Positions 1 through 11,697 of a stretch of 64,000 nt of DNA are shown here, piece after piece. A program made the position numbers and the translations under genes. The stretch's first letter is position 1; each line of letters opens with the position of its first letter. This stretch comes from Chamaecrista fasciculata (taxonomy: Eukaryota; Streptophyta; Magnoliopsida; Fabales; Fabaceae). The DNA lies in NCBI GenBank assembly GCA_003254925.1, contig QANZ01006845.1, forward strand, positions 1 to 64,000. The letters are read 5' to 3'. The notes below the pieces were generated by a model, which worked only from the letters and a program-made list of their open reading frames with translations, made no database searches and had not been told where the DNA came from.

Positions 1-380
1 GTGCGAGGGCCGTTTAGGCGTACGCCCAAATAGTGATGTATCAGTAATCAATAGCAATAAATTATCAAACTATGGATATCCAGTTAAGAATATTATTTTT
101 AAAATTTAAGATCCATTTTGATTTTGTTATATACAATTACAAATTTACAATCAATGCACTGAAAGAAAATATGTATGGACTAAAAGGCCCTCGTGTGGCT
201 AATAGACGTTATCCAAACACAACCAATCAAATCACGCCACCGAAAATCCGAAGCAGACAGAGGACTTAGAGAAAGATGTGGTTGAGAAATGAGGAAGAAA
301 ACAATCATCTTTCTCTTTCTTTCTTCTCATGAATGCTTTCGTCTCTGTAAATCCAAAACTCTGATCTGCTAATTTTCCTC
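1..380 (+). promoter_or_regulatory. upstream region and 5' leader of the TLP18.3-like gene
   Basis: No coding region is supported here. The last 80 bases before the ATG at 381 are a pyrimidine-rich leader (repeated tttctc/ttcttc), which is typical of plant 5' UTRs. No clear TATA box was identified. The role is inferred only from position. Confidence 0.4.
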
Positions 381-2413
381 ATGGAAACCATTTTTTCTCC
401 TCACTCTCATTCTCCTCTCTCCAGATTCAAACATTCATCCTCCAAAATCCTTCTTCCTCAACATAAGTCAAATCCTCTGTTTTGCCCTAAGTCCATTATT
501 TCCTGTCACAAAAAGAATCAGCCCTCATCTTTAAAGCTATCTTCACCTGAAGGCTCAAGCTGGTTGACGCAAGCTCAACAAGGAATAGCAGCTTTGGCCA
601 TTTCATTGGCACTCAGTTTTAGCCCTATCTTGCACACTCACAATGCATTGGCTTCTGAGTTCGATGTTCTTAATGAGGGACCGCCAAAAGATTCCTACGT
701 CTTTGACGATGCAGGAGTGCTTAGTAGAGTGACGAGGTCGGATTTGAAGCAGTTGTTGTCGGATTTGGAATCGAGGAAGAACTTGCGCATCAATTTCATC
801 ACAGTTCGAAAACTCACGGTTAGTTAAAACTACTATACCTTGAAATTAGTATGTATTTGATACTCATATTACATTCTACGCGAGTTACTTCACTTCAAAT
901 TGAATTTAAATCCTATGTTTCTTGTAGTCTCCTGGGTTTCTTACTTCTTAGCTTAGCTCTTGTTTTGATATTTGCTTATGAATTTATAATATAAGGATGA
1001 GAAAGAGTAGCAACTTCCTGTTGAAATGATATCGAGAAAACCTAATTTTTAGTCTTAAATTTATCCCAGAATTACAATTTAAAAGTATACTCTTTGATCC
1101 TTGATTTTTCACTAACATAAACTATATAGTTGTTACATATAATGTTCTTGGGACTAAGTAGTTAACATTTATAAAAAAAAAAATATCAGGACCAAAAGGT
1201 GTATTTTCAATATCCAAGACTAATTCACAGTTTTAAGATAAATTTAAGGGCTAAAAAATAAGTTTACTTAAATGTGATTTGTTTCTGAGATGGTTTGGGA
1301 TTGTGAGGTGGTTGCAGAGCAAAGCTGATGCTTTTGAGTATGCTGATCAAGTTTTGGAGCGTTGGTATCCATCTATAGAAGAAGGCAACAATAAGGGTAT
1401 TGTGGTTCTTGTGACTAGTCAGAAAGAAGGAGCAATCACTGGTGGCCCAGCATTTGTTGAAGCCGTTGGTGAAAAAGTGCTTGATGCCACTGTATCAGAG
1501 AACCTTCCAGGTACTTCTTACTTCTTACATTTCATTTCCAGCTTAACTATGCAACATTATGACCCAAGAGTCTCATAACACTTCCAAGTTCGGAGTTTCT
1601 TCGCCAACAAATATAGCAAACTCATGTTCATGATTATCTTGTTTGAGAAAAATTTGAAGCAATTGTCTTTGATATGCTGATGATGGTCATAACTCATAAT
1701 CATACTACTGTATTGCAGTATTGTGGATCCTGTAAGGGTATGAGGAAAACTGAAAATGTATATCACTTTATTATATTACTAAGTTGAAGAACATAATGGC
1801 ATTTTGCATAATTTGAATACAAAACTACATAAGGTCTCATTGGAAGGCCCTTTAGTTTTTACATTCAGTGACAAAATTTTATGTAAACTTGCATTATCTT
1901 GATGTTCAGTTTGGTGGGAACTCTGGGATGGTTATACTCATTCATGTTGCCAAAATCCATATAAAGATTAAAAAACGTCAAATTTTCAGCTCAAGCCCTG
2001 CCAATCTGAATAGACATTGTGAAGTCAGGATTTATCTAGAACCTAGTTATCATCATTCTCTTTCACTAGTCTCAATATGGATGTTAAACTTACCAATCTT
2101 GAGATTGTTCTAAAAGCTTGATCAACAACGACCAGATATAATGATCAAACTGTGTGTATATGCAGTGTTGGCCACGGATGAGAAGTACAATGAAGCGATT
2201 TACAGTACAGCCAAACGGCTAGCTGCCGCCATTGATGGGCTTCCAGATCCTGGTGGGCCCCAATTTAAAGACAACAAGCGGGAGTCTAACTTCAAATCCA
2301 GAGAAGAGACAGATGAGAAACGTGGCCAATTCTCTCTTGTGGTTGGAGGTTTGTTAGTCATTGCCTTCGTTGTTCCTATGGCTCAATACTATGCTTATGT
2401 ATCGAAAAAGTGA
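381..2413 (+). CDS. TLP18.3: thylakoid TPM-domain protein, TLP18.3 type (At1g54780-like)
   Basis: Exons at 381-818, 1318-1510 and 2166-2413 join in frame to 292 aa, close to the Arabidopsis protein. Residues 1 to about 60 are Ser/Lys/Pro-rich like a chloroplast transit peptide. A hydrophobic stretch (AALAISLALSFSP) ending in ALAS looks like a lumen-targeting signal. The TPM domain follows (DDAGVLSR, then the EGNNKGIVVLVT region), and the C-terminus has one membrane span (VVGGLLVIAFVVPMAQYYAY) and a basic tail. Known family role: acid phosphatase-like thylakoid protein helping photosystem II repair and dimerisation under changing light. Intron 1 carries a foldback repeat. The 3' end faces the GDSL gene tail-to-tail with about 370 bp between them. 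All introns are GT-AG. Identification is from recognised sequence; function is by family. Confidence 0.93.
1035..1267. repeat. foldback (MITE-like) repeat in intron 1 of the TLP18.3 gene
   Basis: The left arm (acctaatttttagtcttaaa and onward) and the right arm ending ctaaaaaataagttt are imperfect inverted repeats of about 35 bases; both contain the AAATTTATC word. The centre contains wording typical of plant foldback elements (gatcc / ggacc). I saw no clear target duplication, so the family is not assigned. Confidence 0.5.
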
Positions 2414-2783
2414 GAGAATAAATATGTAAATTAGATTCGCCTCTCAAATTCTTGCTCTTTTTAAATTCAAGTGTATAATGTGCAGTTGTATCCATGTTCA
2501 TCTTACAATTGAGCATGAGGAAGTTTGAGAATAACATCATAGTTTTGACTTGAAACTCCATCGAATGCATTGTTTCAGTCGCCAGAATAGATTTTCACAA
2601 TTATGTGTGATGACAGGTAATTAACTAACAAGCTCCTTGTAAATTGATCTAAAATCCTTCTAGATATTCATTGGCAGGAGCTTGACCATTAATTGAAATT
2701 ACAATCAGTTGTTGATTTTGGTGGAAAAATAGGGAAAGAAAGAATCAAATAATCATAAAGGAATATTAAATCATATTGAAACT

Positions 2784-4511
2784 TCAGAATTTGAGCTTGA
2801 GAAGGAAAGGCATTTTGTCTGAGAAGGGAGGGTCAGAGTACTTTCCAGTGAGGATTTGGGATGCCACATATTGATTTGCTGTCTCAGTATAATGAATCCC
2901 ATCCCAATTGATATATTCAGAACTATCAGTGCAACCTTTTGCCGTTATTGTAGTCCCATTCAAAGTCTTTGTTTGCCCACAAAAAACTCGACTATCATAG
3001 TTCAATGGTGGTCCTCCATATCCACAACAAGCCATGATAGGTTGTGAAAATCCTGCAATTACAAAATCAAACTCTATTGCTTCCCCGGAATGACTCAACT
3101 AAGTGGATGAAAACAAAGATAGACATGAAACGCAATGAGATGGTGGATGAGTTTACTCACCATATTTAGAATAATTTGCGATGAGGTTTGATTTTATGGT
3201 AAGGATATCAACATATGTGATATTTGCATCTGGAAATTGGCCCTGCAATTTAATACAGAGAGCATGAAGCTGTAGATTGAAGGTTTTAGCAGCTTGATTA
3301 TGTGTGCTAACACATCCTAGCTCGTCAAGACTTGATGGATCTGTTCCAAATTTAGCAACATTCTGAGGCAAGCATCCGAGAGGACCTGTATTATGTATCC
3401 AGAAATACCTTGCTCCCTGGTCATACAATTTCTGAAACCCAAAAATAAACAACGGTGAGATATCTAAAATATACTCTGGAATTGAAGAAATATATAAAGT
3501 AAGTATCTTGAACGCTACAAATATAAAGCAGACAGAATTAGAATTAGAAAAACCACACCAACCTTCACTCCAGTTTCAAATTCTACTAGAATCGTTGGAA
3601 TAGAAGCAAGAACTTGGTCCAATGTTTTTGAATAAAATGCCCCAGCGAGGTCGTTCTGGCCTATGTCGAACATGTATAAACCCTTCCTAAAATAATCATC
3701 TGCAGGGACATATTTACTGAATTTCCTACCTGAAATAACAGTCTCATGATTAGTAGACAGAGGAATGATGAAAAAATGAAGATAATTTGAGAAAATAAGC
3801 CAAGCAGAGACTTTTTGCCAGCAATTCAAGAACCCGATCTTTGAAATGGAGAAACTGAGAGATTTGAATCCCAAAGGAGAATGGGCTAACAGATGTTGCA
3901 GTGGCTGGAAGGATAGTTGATCCTGCTGCTGCAAAGTTGCAACCTTTCTGAAAATTAGGCACCCCCACTGAATCCAGATATGCATTTAGGAATGGTAAGT
4001 CCATTGCATCCACTGTAACAAATTAACAATATTATTATTCATTAGGAACAATTTATAGATATTAACATTCATTTGTGTAAAAAAACAAGTTCTTGTATAA
4101 ATTTTTAGACATATCAAATCTTATACTGGAGTACTCGAACTCTCTGTATCACAGTCCTATTTATTAATCAACCTACCACACAGGGAAAGAACTATTGCAA
4201 GGAAAAGATAAGCATCCACATGGAAACAGAGGAATATGAAGGAAAACAAAAAGATGAGCTTTTTAATCATTACTGAGGAAATCAATGATGAGACGACCAT
4301 CAGAGTATCTCCCAGATGGTGTTTGGAAGTAAGCATGTCCATAAGGTGGGTGGATGCTCTCAATTCCAGCGGAAACAAGCTCACCAGTGTCAGAATTGGA
4401 ATCACCAAAGTTGAAAACAGCTGGGAAATCTAAGTTAATGGACTTGGCCAGAGGTGAGCAGATGAAGATGATGGTGAAAATGGCAAGGATGAATGTGGTG
4501 GAGGCAGCCAT
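2784..4511 (-). CDS. GDSL esterase/lipase, ENOD8-like (At1g54790 type)
   Basis: Five exons (4511-4274, 4012-3812, 3729-3563, 3431-3161, 3052-2784) give 381 aa with correct phase at each GT-AG junction. Residues 1 to about 24 are a signal peptide. Block I (FNFGDSNSDTG) places the nucleophile Ser at residue 38. The DIGQND block lies in exon 3, and the catalytic Asp/His block (WDGIHYTE) in exon 5. This is a complete SGNH hydrolase of the plant GDSL family, expected to be secreted or apoplastic and to cleave acyl or acetyl esters. The true substrate is not visible from sequence. A lone homologous first exon lies 1.2 kb upstream, indicating a former tandem duplication. Upstream codons in frame before 4511 do not look like signal peptide, so the MAAST start is chosen. 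Confidence 0.92.
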
Positions 4512-5391
4512 GGTGGCTATGGAGCATTTATGAATTGCAAGAAGAGGTTTTGGGTGTGATTGGATTGCAGTTATCTGAGTTTTTGTGATTCGTGATACAT
4601 AAGGAAAGTTTGGTGGATGAGATATATTTATATGTTGGAAGTTTGCTTTCAATCATGGAGTGAATGTTACACTTCCTATGTAACTTCCGTTGGCTTTTGG
4701 CATTTGTTTTGGACTTTTAAGTTAGGTTAGCCACGGACTCGGAGGATCTAGTTCCATGTATAAAGAAGGGAATGCAAAATGATGACACATCATATCATAA
4801 TCAGTGAATAAACATAACATTAACATGTTGGCCGAATATGATAAAATTAGATTTTAGTTTAGTTCTCTATATTTAATTTTATTTTAAGTCAAGTTTATTT
4901 TTTATACTTTTAGAATATTTTAATTTCATCCTAAGTTTTATATTATATAAATGTTTAATAAAATTATTTAACATTTTAATACTTCAATTTTATTATATTA
5001 CTTATAAAAAAATAATTTTAAAGAATTAAAAAAAATGTATTAGATATATTTAGTATATTTTTTAAAGAATTAAAAAAATGTAAAGAATAATTAGTATATT
5101 TTTTGTTAGAAATTAAATTATAATAATAAAAAAATTAAATTAAATTAAAGACATAGGAGATAAAATTAACTCAATTAAAATATAAAAGATAAACTTTTCG
5201 CTGTATATATATGAAAGATAAAATTAAATCCCACCTCAAGGAAGAAATTAAAATTATACTTTTTGCCTATTAACGGGATAATATACTTATGTTAGTATGA
5301 CAACAATAAGTAATCGTTATCTTGTATAAACAACCTAATTAGTTTACTTCAATAATATTGGAAGAAGCATTAAGCAGTAATATAAATATTT
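4512..5391. other. AT-rich intergenic stretch upstream of the GDSL gene
   Basis: No gene is seen. Bases about 4845-5240 are very AT-rich and look like a decayed foldback: a left arm with ttagttctctatatttaatt and a right arm with ggagataaaattaactc. Boundaries and family are unclear. Confidence 0.4.
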
Positions 5392-5702
5392 GGTCAAAGT
5401 GCAAATCTCATCCTATATTTTTTGCTTAGTTTCCGATTTAATCCTATATCTTTTTTATTATACTTTTGATCTCAAATCTTTGCAAAATATCTCTTTGGTC
5501 TCATATATTTTTTGTTTCATATCTTTTGGTCAGGTTAGAGAATTGGTCTCATATCTTTGTAAAGAGTACTACTTAACTCAAAAATATGAGACCAATTTTA
5601 CACGTGATCCAAAGATATGAGACTAAATCTATATAAAAAAAAAAGATGAGATCAAATTGAGAACTAATCAAAAGATATGGGAATAAATTTGTACTTTGGG
5701 CC
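5392..5702. mobile_element. MULE-type MITE with 9-bp target duplication
   Basis: The 311-bp element starts GGTCAAAGTGCAAAT and ends GTACTTTGGGCC. It is built almost entirely of an imperfect inverted repeat of 'ggtctcatatctttg' wording. Exact 9-bp direct repeats TAAATATTT flank it (5383-5391 and 5703-5711). A 9-bp duplication with long inverted arms is the hallmark of Mutator-like elements. It has no coding capacity. It lies 38 bp downstream of the splice donor of the orphan GDSL exon. Confidence 0.82.
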
Positions 5703-5740
5703 TAAATATTTTTAGTGTGAAGAAATGAATAGAAATGTAC

Positions 5741-5987
5741 TGAGGAAATCCAGCATGAGACGGCCATCGCAAAACCTGCCAGAAGGAGTTTTAAAGTAGT
5801 TCTGTCCGTTGGGAGACGCAAGCTGAATGCCCATTCCGGCAACAAGATCGCCTGTGTCTGAATTCGAATCGCCAAAGTTGAAAACTGCTGGGTAATTGAA
5901 CTCAATTGAATTTGCCATACCCAAACACAACATGGAAATGATAAGCAACGAAATTTTAAAATCAATACTAGTCTCGCGAGAAGCCAT
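5741..5987 (-). pseudogene. orphan first exon of a second GDSL esterase
   Basis: The reading frame from ATG 5987 encodes about 82 residues: a signal peptide (ISLLIISMLCLGMANS), then PAVFNFGDSNSDTGDL and DGRLMLDFL, clearly homologous to exon 1 of the intact gene at 2784-4511. The splice donor at 5740 is intact and has the same phase as the neighbour's exon 1. Exons 2-5 of its own are not found before the next gene. It is therefore either a truncated duplicate or an alternative first exon spliced to the downstream copy. The coding exon itself has no damage. Confidence 0.75.
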
Positions 5988-7210
5988 GATATGAATATGA
6001 TAGACACGTAGCTTTAATTTGTCAATAATGCGGAAATTGAATAGTACTGTATGTATACTGCTGTCATGATGCAAGATTTTGATCGTCCTTTTATATATAT
6101 GCGCTTCCAATTGGTTGTTAGCAAGTAACTACTTGCTTCAAATACCTAATGACAAGTCTCGGACAAAAAGGAACTGATTTCTTTACATTGTGGGGAAGCA
6201 ACAGAATGCCAGAAAGTAAGAGTTTTCTTTCCGTTTTAATTACCATCTTATCCTTACGCCATTTAGAAAATCTAGTCTTCACTCTTGATTCAGCCCTGTC
6301 GCCATTATTACACTAATTAATGCAAGCCTGTGAATCCCTACATAAAAGACGCAAACTTCGTATTAAAAATAAAATATGCCCAGAAGATAAGAGGAAGGAA
6401 AAAAATGACGTATTGTAAAGTCAAGGAAAGCACTATTTCTTTCACAAAGCAAGGTGATAAATTGCTTTACCTCCCACTGATAAATTGCTCCTCCGAGATT
6501 ACTGATGGAATAAAAGTTCAGATCTGAAAATGGTCGTCGTTTCTCTTCTTATCAAGTTAGTCCTGTACTGCACGTGAACCAAGTTAAAATGGAAAACAGT
6601 TCATAAAGATGTGCCACAAAAAATGGTGTCCCTTTAAGCTGTGTACCTCAATTAGAATTCTTCTACCCCTCCTCCTTTTAGCTAATAGTTAACTGAATTA
6701 CTTACTATCTTGGACTTTAGTGTGAAAAGACAAATGCATCTAGGTTGTCCAAATTGCCTGCGGTTTGCAGAGAAACAGTTCATTCAATTTTATGTTATCT
6801 TTAATGGCTAATGGTGAACCTATTGTGCTAATGTGCTAAAACAGAATCAATATAATGACCAAATATCATTATGATTAGCTTGAACACAATATTTCAGAGA
6901 ACAGAGGCTTATACCAAATCATTTAGAAAAAAAAAAACCTATGACAGCCTTACCGGAATTAAGCAATAATCTAATCCGCGTGGTTGTGCCACGTCATTAC
7001 TCTTATAAGGAACTAAAAGGTAATTGCATGAAGTTCAGGAATGAAGCTGGTCAACAGGCGTTAGATACAAAGCACAGAAGTCAAATAGTCATATAGACAT
7101 AGTAATATTTATGCGTCGCAACTCTTTAGTGCGCCAATAAAGTTTCGATAATGGATATTATTTACAAGCCAACAACGCTTAGTATGAAAGAAAAATTCAT
7201 ATCACCAACT
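5988..7210. other. intergenic region between the GDSL fragment and the kinesin 3' end
   Basis: No coding region or repeat with clear ends was recognised. The right part should hold the kinesin 3' UTR (reading leftwards from 7210), and the left part the remains of the orphan GDSL promoter. Confidence 0.4.
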
Positions 7211-10200
7211 TTAGGAAGCAGTGCGACCCAACCAGCTATTAAATAAATCCTGGATGCCTGAAATTATATTTATAAAAGTTGTATTCTTTGCTTCCTTGCA
7301 TGCTACGTCAGATTTGGTGACAGCATCGAGTTTCGCCTGGAGAATTCTATTCTCCTTTTTAAGCTGTAAAATAACAAATCAACACTTTAATGAGCAACCA
7401 AATGCAAATTATGTATGTATGTATGTATGTATACATGCGCTTATTAACTGAGATTTCCTTCTTTGCTGAGGAATCAATGACCTCAAACAGTAATGTAACA
7501 TAAGGTTCAAATGCCACAGAATTATATTGCAAAACCACTAACGGATTTTAACATTTTGATAAAGCTCAAACTTCACTCTAGGGACTATAAGTATAAATGG
7601 AACCAGGACACAAAAAACTGGCCTCAACGACCAGACGCACTCCAAGCTTTTTTTTTTCTCGTACCTCATCAACAGTAGATATGGATTTTTCCAAAGCTTC
7701 TTCAAGTGAGGATATAGTTTGTAGGGTAAGATCTTCATACTCTGAATGCAATTCTTCAACTGATTGAGGATCAAATAGAATGCCCTCTAGTATGAATAAT
7801 TCCTCCAGTAATTTCACATCTTCAACATTCCATCGTTCCCTCAACTGTGTCAAGGAGAGGTTTAATACGAATTCTAATCACAATGGAGTATGTAAGGTAT
7901 TTCATTACAGAATTCTCACCTTGTTCAGAATTCTGGCAGATGACTCATCAATAGGTGGAAAAGAAGCACAGTTATCCTTGACACATTTTTCTTCACTGCA
8001 ATTGGCACGTGGTGAGGTCTTCACATGTTTCGCCCTGCTCCCAACAACATGTACCACAACTTAATAGGGATTATCAATAGAATTTTACATCCCTCGAACT
8101 TTCAAACTATCTTATTATTATGATCTAATCTAAAATAACAATCCAAAAGGTCAATACAATTTTTCTAACCATTGTATGTCAGTACAATCAACAGACTCTA
8201 TTTATTGTAGAGCAAGCTAGCTGTTATGTTCTAACCAACTTTTTGAATATTGCCGTTTTCAAGTAAGATAAAGGGAGACCATGCTTCAGATCCATTCATA
8301 TATAGCATACCTTGCACCAAAACGCAGAGTGGACAGGCTCTCTGATGCATTCAGAGAACTGGGGGAGCAACAACAGAGTAATGCAGTTTTGGCATTCCCT
8401 CCCTATGAACAAGCCACAACATATCCTTAATTATGAACTATAGGTAATATTTGATCCATTGGAGGGAGAGAAACTAACAAGTGCATCTTGAAGAATTCGA
8501 GTGAGCTTGGAATCGCGATAAGGGATGTGGTTTGCTTTCCCTTGTAAACCACAAGTAAGGGCATTTATTACATTCCCAAGAGCGGAAAGGGATTTATTTA
8601 TGGTCTTAGCTTCTTCTAAAACTCTTCCCTCAGCTCCTGTTTTATCAGCTTTTTCAGATCCCGCCAAGTCTACAAGAATCAGTTTCCCAGACTTCAACCT
8701 GTTCACAGTGTCAGAGTTTTCAACAATGATTAATAAGAAACAGTAATATAGGAAGAATCAATACCTTCTATCTTTGAAAAATTCTTGCTGGATTGTGAAT
8801 ATATAAACGCAATGACTTCTGCTGCTGGCCATGTTCATTTCTACGTATTTAAAGTTTAGGATGGTTGCAGAACGCAATCAATATCCTCACCTCTGATTTT
8901 CATTTCTCGATGAACTTACCCTAAACCGGTATGTAACGTTTGATTATAAAACAGAAAAGACTCAAGAAAAGAATCGAAGGAGGATACGAGTCTCTCCAAC
9001 TGCTCGGTTTGCTATCCCCCTCTACATATTTAAGATCAGAAAATTAGAAGCCGATGTATATTGTATCTAACTGAAAATGTATCAATCTGATCTTCACTTA
9101 CAGATAAACTTTGTAATGCTTCAACAGCACTCAGCACAGTAATCTGGAAAGAAAAGAATTTAAAGTCATATATGGCACAATTTTTTTTTATAATTGTAAT
9201 AAAAAGAATGGTTCATCTTAATTTAAGTAAAACTTCTCACCTCTGCTACACCAGGTAATATTATCCCTCGTGTTTTGCTCTCCTTTATCTGTATGTTGTC
9301 GTTTGATAAATCGAATAGGTCTCTGCAAGAAAAAACAGAAGAATCACTCTAAAACTGAAATGATAGACTATTAATACACCAAAGAAATGGATATTTCCAA
9401 TCACAAACTACTAGAACACACCAAGTTCATTTGGGAAAGAACTACCGGAAATTAGAAACTTTACCTTACTTTCTCCATGTAGATTTCAACCTGGACAAGC
9501 CCCAAACAAAATTAGAAAAATAAGTTACTATAAATAAATGTTAATTCGATGAGTGATGGCCTTAGAGTTAATTGGTAAATGTCATAGTACCATTGAGAGC
9601 TTAATTGAATACTTGATGTCTTCATTTGAATGATTTAAGGAATCAAAAAGTCCATTTACAACTCTGGGAAGCAGCCCCTTCTTCTGTTCATCACATTCTA
9701 GTATACCAGGACCCTGTTTCAGAAAGGTAGTAGTAGTTTGCATTGCTGTATTTTATGTTTTACAAAACTATTATAGGACACATATTACGGTGATACTTCA
9801 CCTCCATGGTATATGTCTTCCCAGCCCCTGTCTGTCATTGATTGGTCAGAAAAGAGAATCTGAATTAGCTAAACGAAATACGAATTCATAGACTGTGTCA
9901 ATAGGTTCTGAAGAAGAAAAAAATACACTCAGTTAAGAATAGCTAGCAGTATCCTTCCTTATGGGGAAGAAGCTGAGACCTCTAATGCCAATAGTTAAAT
10001 TTAAAAAATGGCATCCTATAGAGATTTGGTGAATATCCTAAAACGCTGCCCTTCGTACAGTTAATAGGAATACAACAAAAAGTTCAAAGGACCAAATGAG
10101 ATTTCAAACATTTTCTCATTCAATGCTTTAAAAGGTTAAATTCTTAGTTTTATGCTTTTAATGCTCACACCTCATCTTTAACCCTTCAATCTTCAGATAA

Positions 10201-10335
10201 AGGCATTTTAAAGTTGAATCTGTAGGAGAAACAATTTAGCCTACGAGGTTATGATGCAACAGTTCTTTTATTTTTATTTTCAAATTTGTTGTCACGGACT
10301 CCACTTCCATTCCTGAGCATAAGAGCTAAGTAAAC

Positions 10336-10368
<33 letters not shown>

Positions 10369-11149
10369 CACATGCGGAATTTGATAATTGTCTTTGATAG
10401 TTGGAGACTTGTTTATAAATCTTTTAAGGCAAAGAATCAGAAGGTCATTAGAAAAATTTGTGAGCAATATGGCAATATCTTACCTGGCCATAAGTGATAA
10501 TTGTCCCATTAATTGCATTGATTGCATCTGTTTCATTGATGGAGATCACATATAAATTCGAATATGTTATATCACCATGAAAGTTAACTAGAAAAAGAAG
10601 GTAAAACTGTAAACGAACGTATGAAGAAAATATATGACAACATATCAACAGGTGCGCAGACAGACATGTAAGAGGGAGCTAACTGAACGAGATAAAATTC
10701 CATTTGTGAACTACTGAAGTTGACGCAATATTTGGACTGAGATGAATTTGTTATCTCGAATATAATGGAAAGAAACTGAAAATAATTAAGGAAGAGCTAA
10801 ATCTTTGCACTGCATTGCATTGACATAAATACCTTGAACTATGGGAAGAGCTATGAACTCATAGACATCAGCTTGCTCGGATTTCTCAGAAAACACTCTA
10901 TCAAAGCTAAACATGATATCTTCTTCCTTATCATCCTAATCAAAATCAATTCAAATCCAAGGAAACACACTCATTAATTTGAAGGATCGATTTCAAATAA
11001 CGAAACGTAGTTAAGAAATACTCAGTCTGGCATACCTTGAAAACGAAGGTTTCTGAGTCTATGCATCGAATGCAGACAGATCCATCGTCATTTCGTTTCT
11101 CTTTCGAAGATAGAGGCCTGAAGCGAGCACAAACGGTAATATTTGACAT
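7211..11149 (-). CDS. KIN1: kinesin-1-like motor protein (PSS1/KIN-1 type, At3g63480-like)
   Basis: Fifteen exons (11149-11036, 10935-10833, 10527-10484, 9831-9802, 9713-9591, 9490-9465, 9322-9241, 9143-9102, 9021-8988, 8840-8765, 8698-8479, 8402-8311, 8034-7920, 7844-7665, 7363-7211) join without a frame break to 477 aa, similar to the Arabidopsis protein. The N-terminal motor domain starts [17 protein letters not shown]. The P-loop GQTGAGKT is at residues 86-93, switch I MASSRSH near 203-209 and switch II DLAGSEK near 235-241. A short Glu/Leu-rich coiled coil (about 375-450) and a brief tail follow. Several exons are tiny (26, 30 and 34 bp). Known role of plant KIN-1/PSS1: microtubule motor needed for meiotic chromosome behaviour. 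The start codon is fixed by family similarity. It shares its promoter with the divergent Tim44-like gene. Confidence 0.95.
7411..7432. repeat. (GTAT)n microsatellite
   Basis: About five perfect tetranucleotide units lie in intron 14 of the kinesin gene. A simple length polymorphism is expected. Confidence 0.85.
10340..10366. repeat. (AT)n microsatellite
   Basis: A pure AT dinucleotide run of about 27 bases in kinesin intron 3. Confidence 0.85.
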
Positions 11150-11697
11150 TCTGCTTCACTGATAATAGTGCTTTCACTGCAATTGTTGATTCAAACTGGC
11201 AGACGGAATTATATCAGAAACGAAATGTGGAGCATAAATTTCTAGAAGTTCTTCATCAATTTTCTACTAGTCGAGAGAATATAAGAATATTAGAAGAACA
11301 AATGACGTTTTGAAATTTTGCGGATTCGTGTTGGCGGGAACCAAAATATACAGAAAAATCATTACTCCCGGTTTAATGAGCCGACCCTCGATTAATTGGG
11401 CCTCAGGCATTTGTAGGCTCACAGAGAAAGCCCAATAAATAAAACATTGCCAACTCAATTCTCTGACTTCTCTCCCCTCCTTAATTGGGCCTGAGGCATT
11501 TGTGGGCTCGACGAGAAAGCCCAATAAATAATACATTGCCAACTCAAAAAAAAAATTTGCCGACTCAATTCTCTGACTTCTCTAGTTCTCTCCCCTCCTT
11601 AAACCCTCCAAAACCCGCAAGCCTCTCGAGTGTTGCGTTCATCACGTATTCATGATCTGATAAAGGGTATTAGATTTGTTTTCATTTCGAATTGAAG
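11150..11697. promoter_or_regulatory. bidirectional promoter with duplicated site II (TGGGCC/GCCCA) block
   Basis: 548 bp separate the ATG of the leftward kinesin (11149) and the rightward Tim44-like gene (11698). A block containing ttaattgggcct and gaaagcccaataaata occurs twice in direct orientation (about 11392-11480 and 11481-11599). Each copy therefore has a GGGCC word and a GCCCA word about 30 bp apart. Such site II / telo-type GCCCA elements are known in promoters of plant mitochondrial and ribosomal protein genes. A ttctctgacttctct pyrimidine block follows each copy. The regulatory role is inferred. Confidence 0.6.

Noticed and set aside
5390-5620. 76-codon plus-strand frame near 5.4 kb
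   Set aside because: It lies entirely within the palindromic MITE and encodes only repeat-derived hydrophobic residues.
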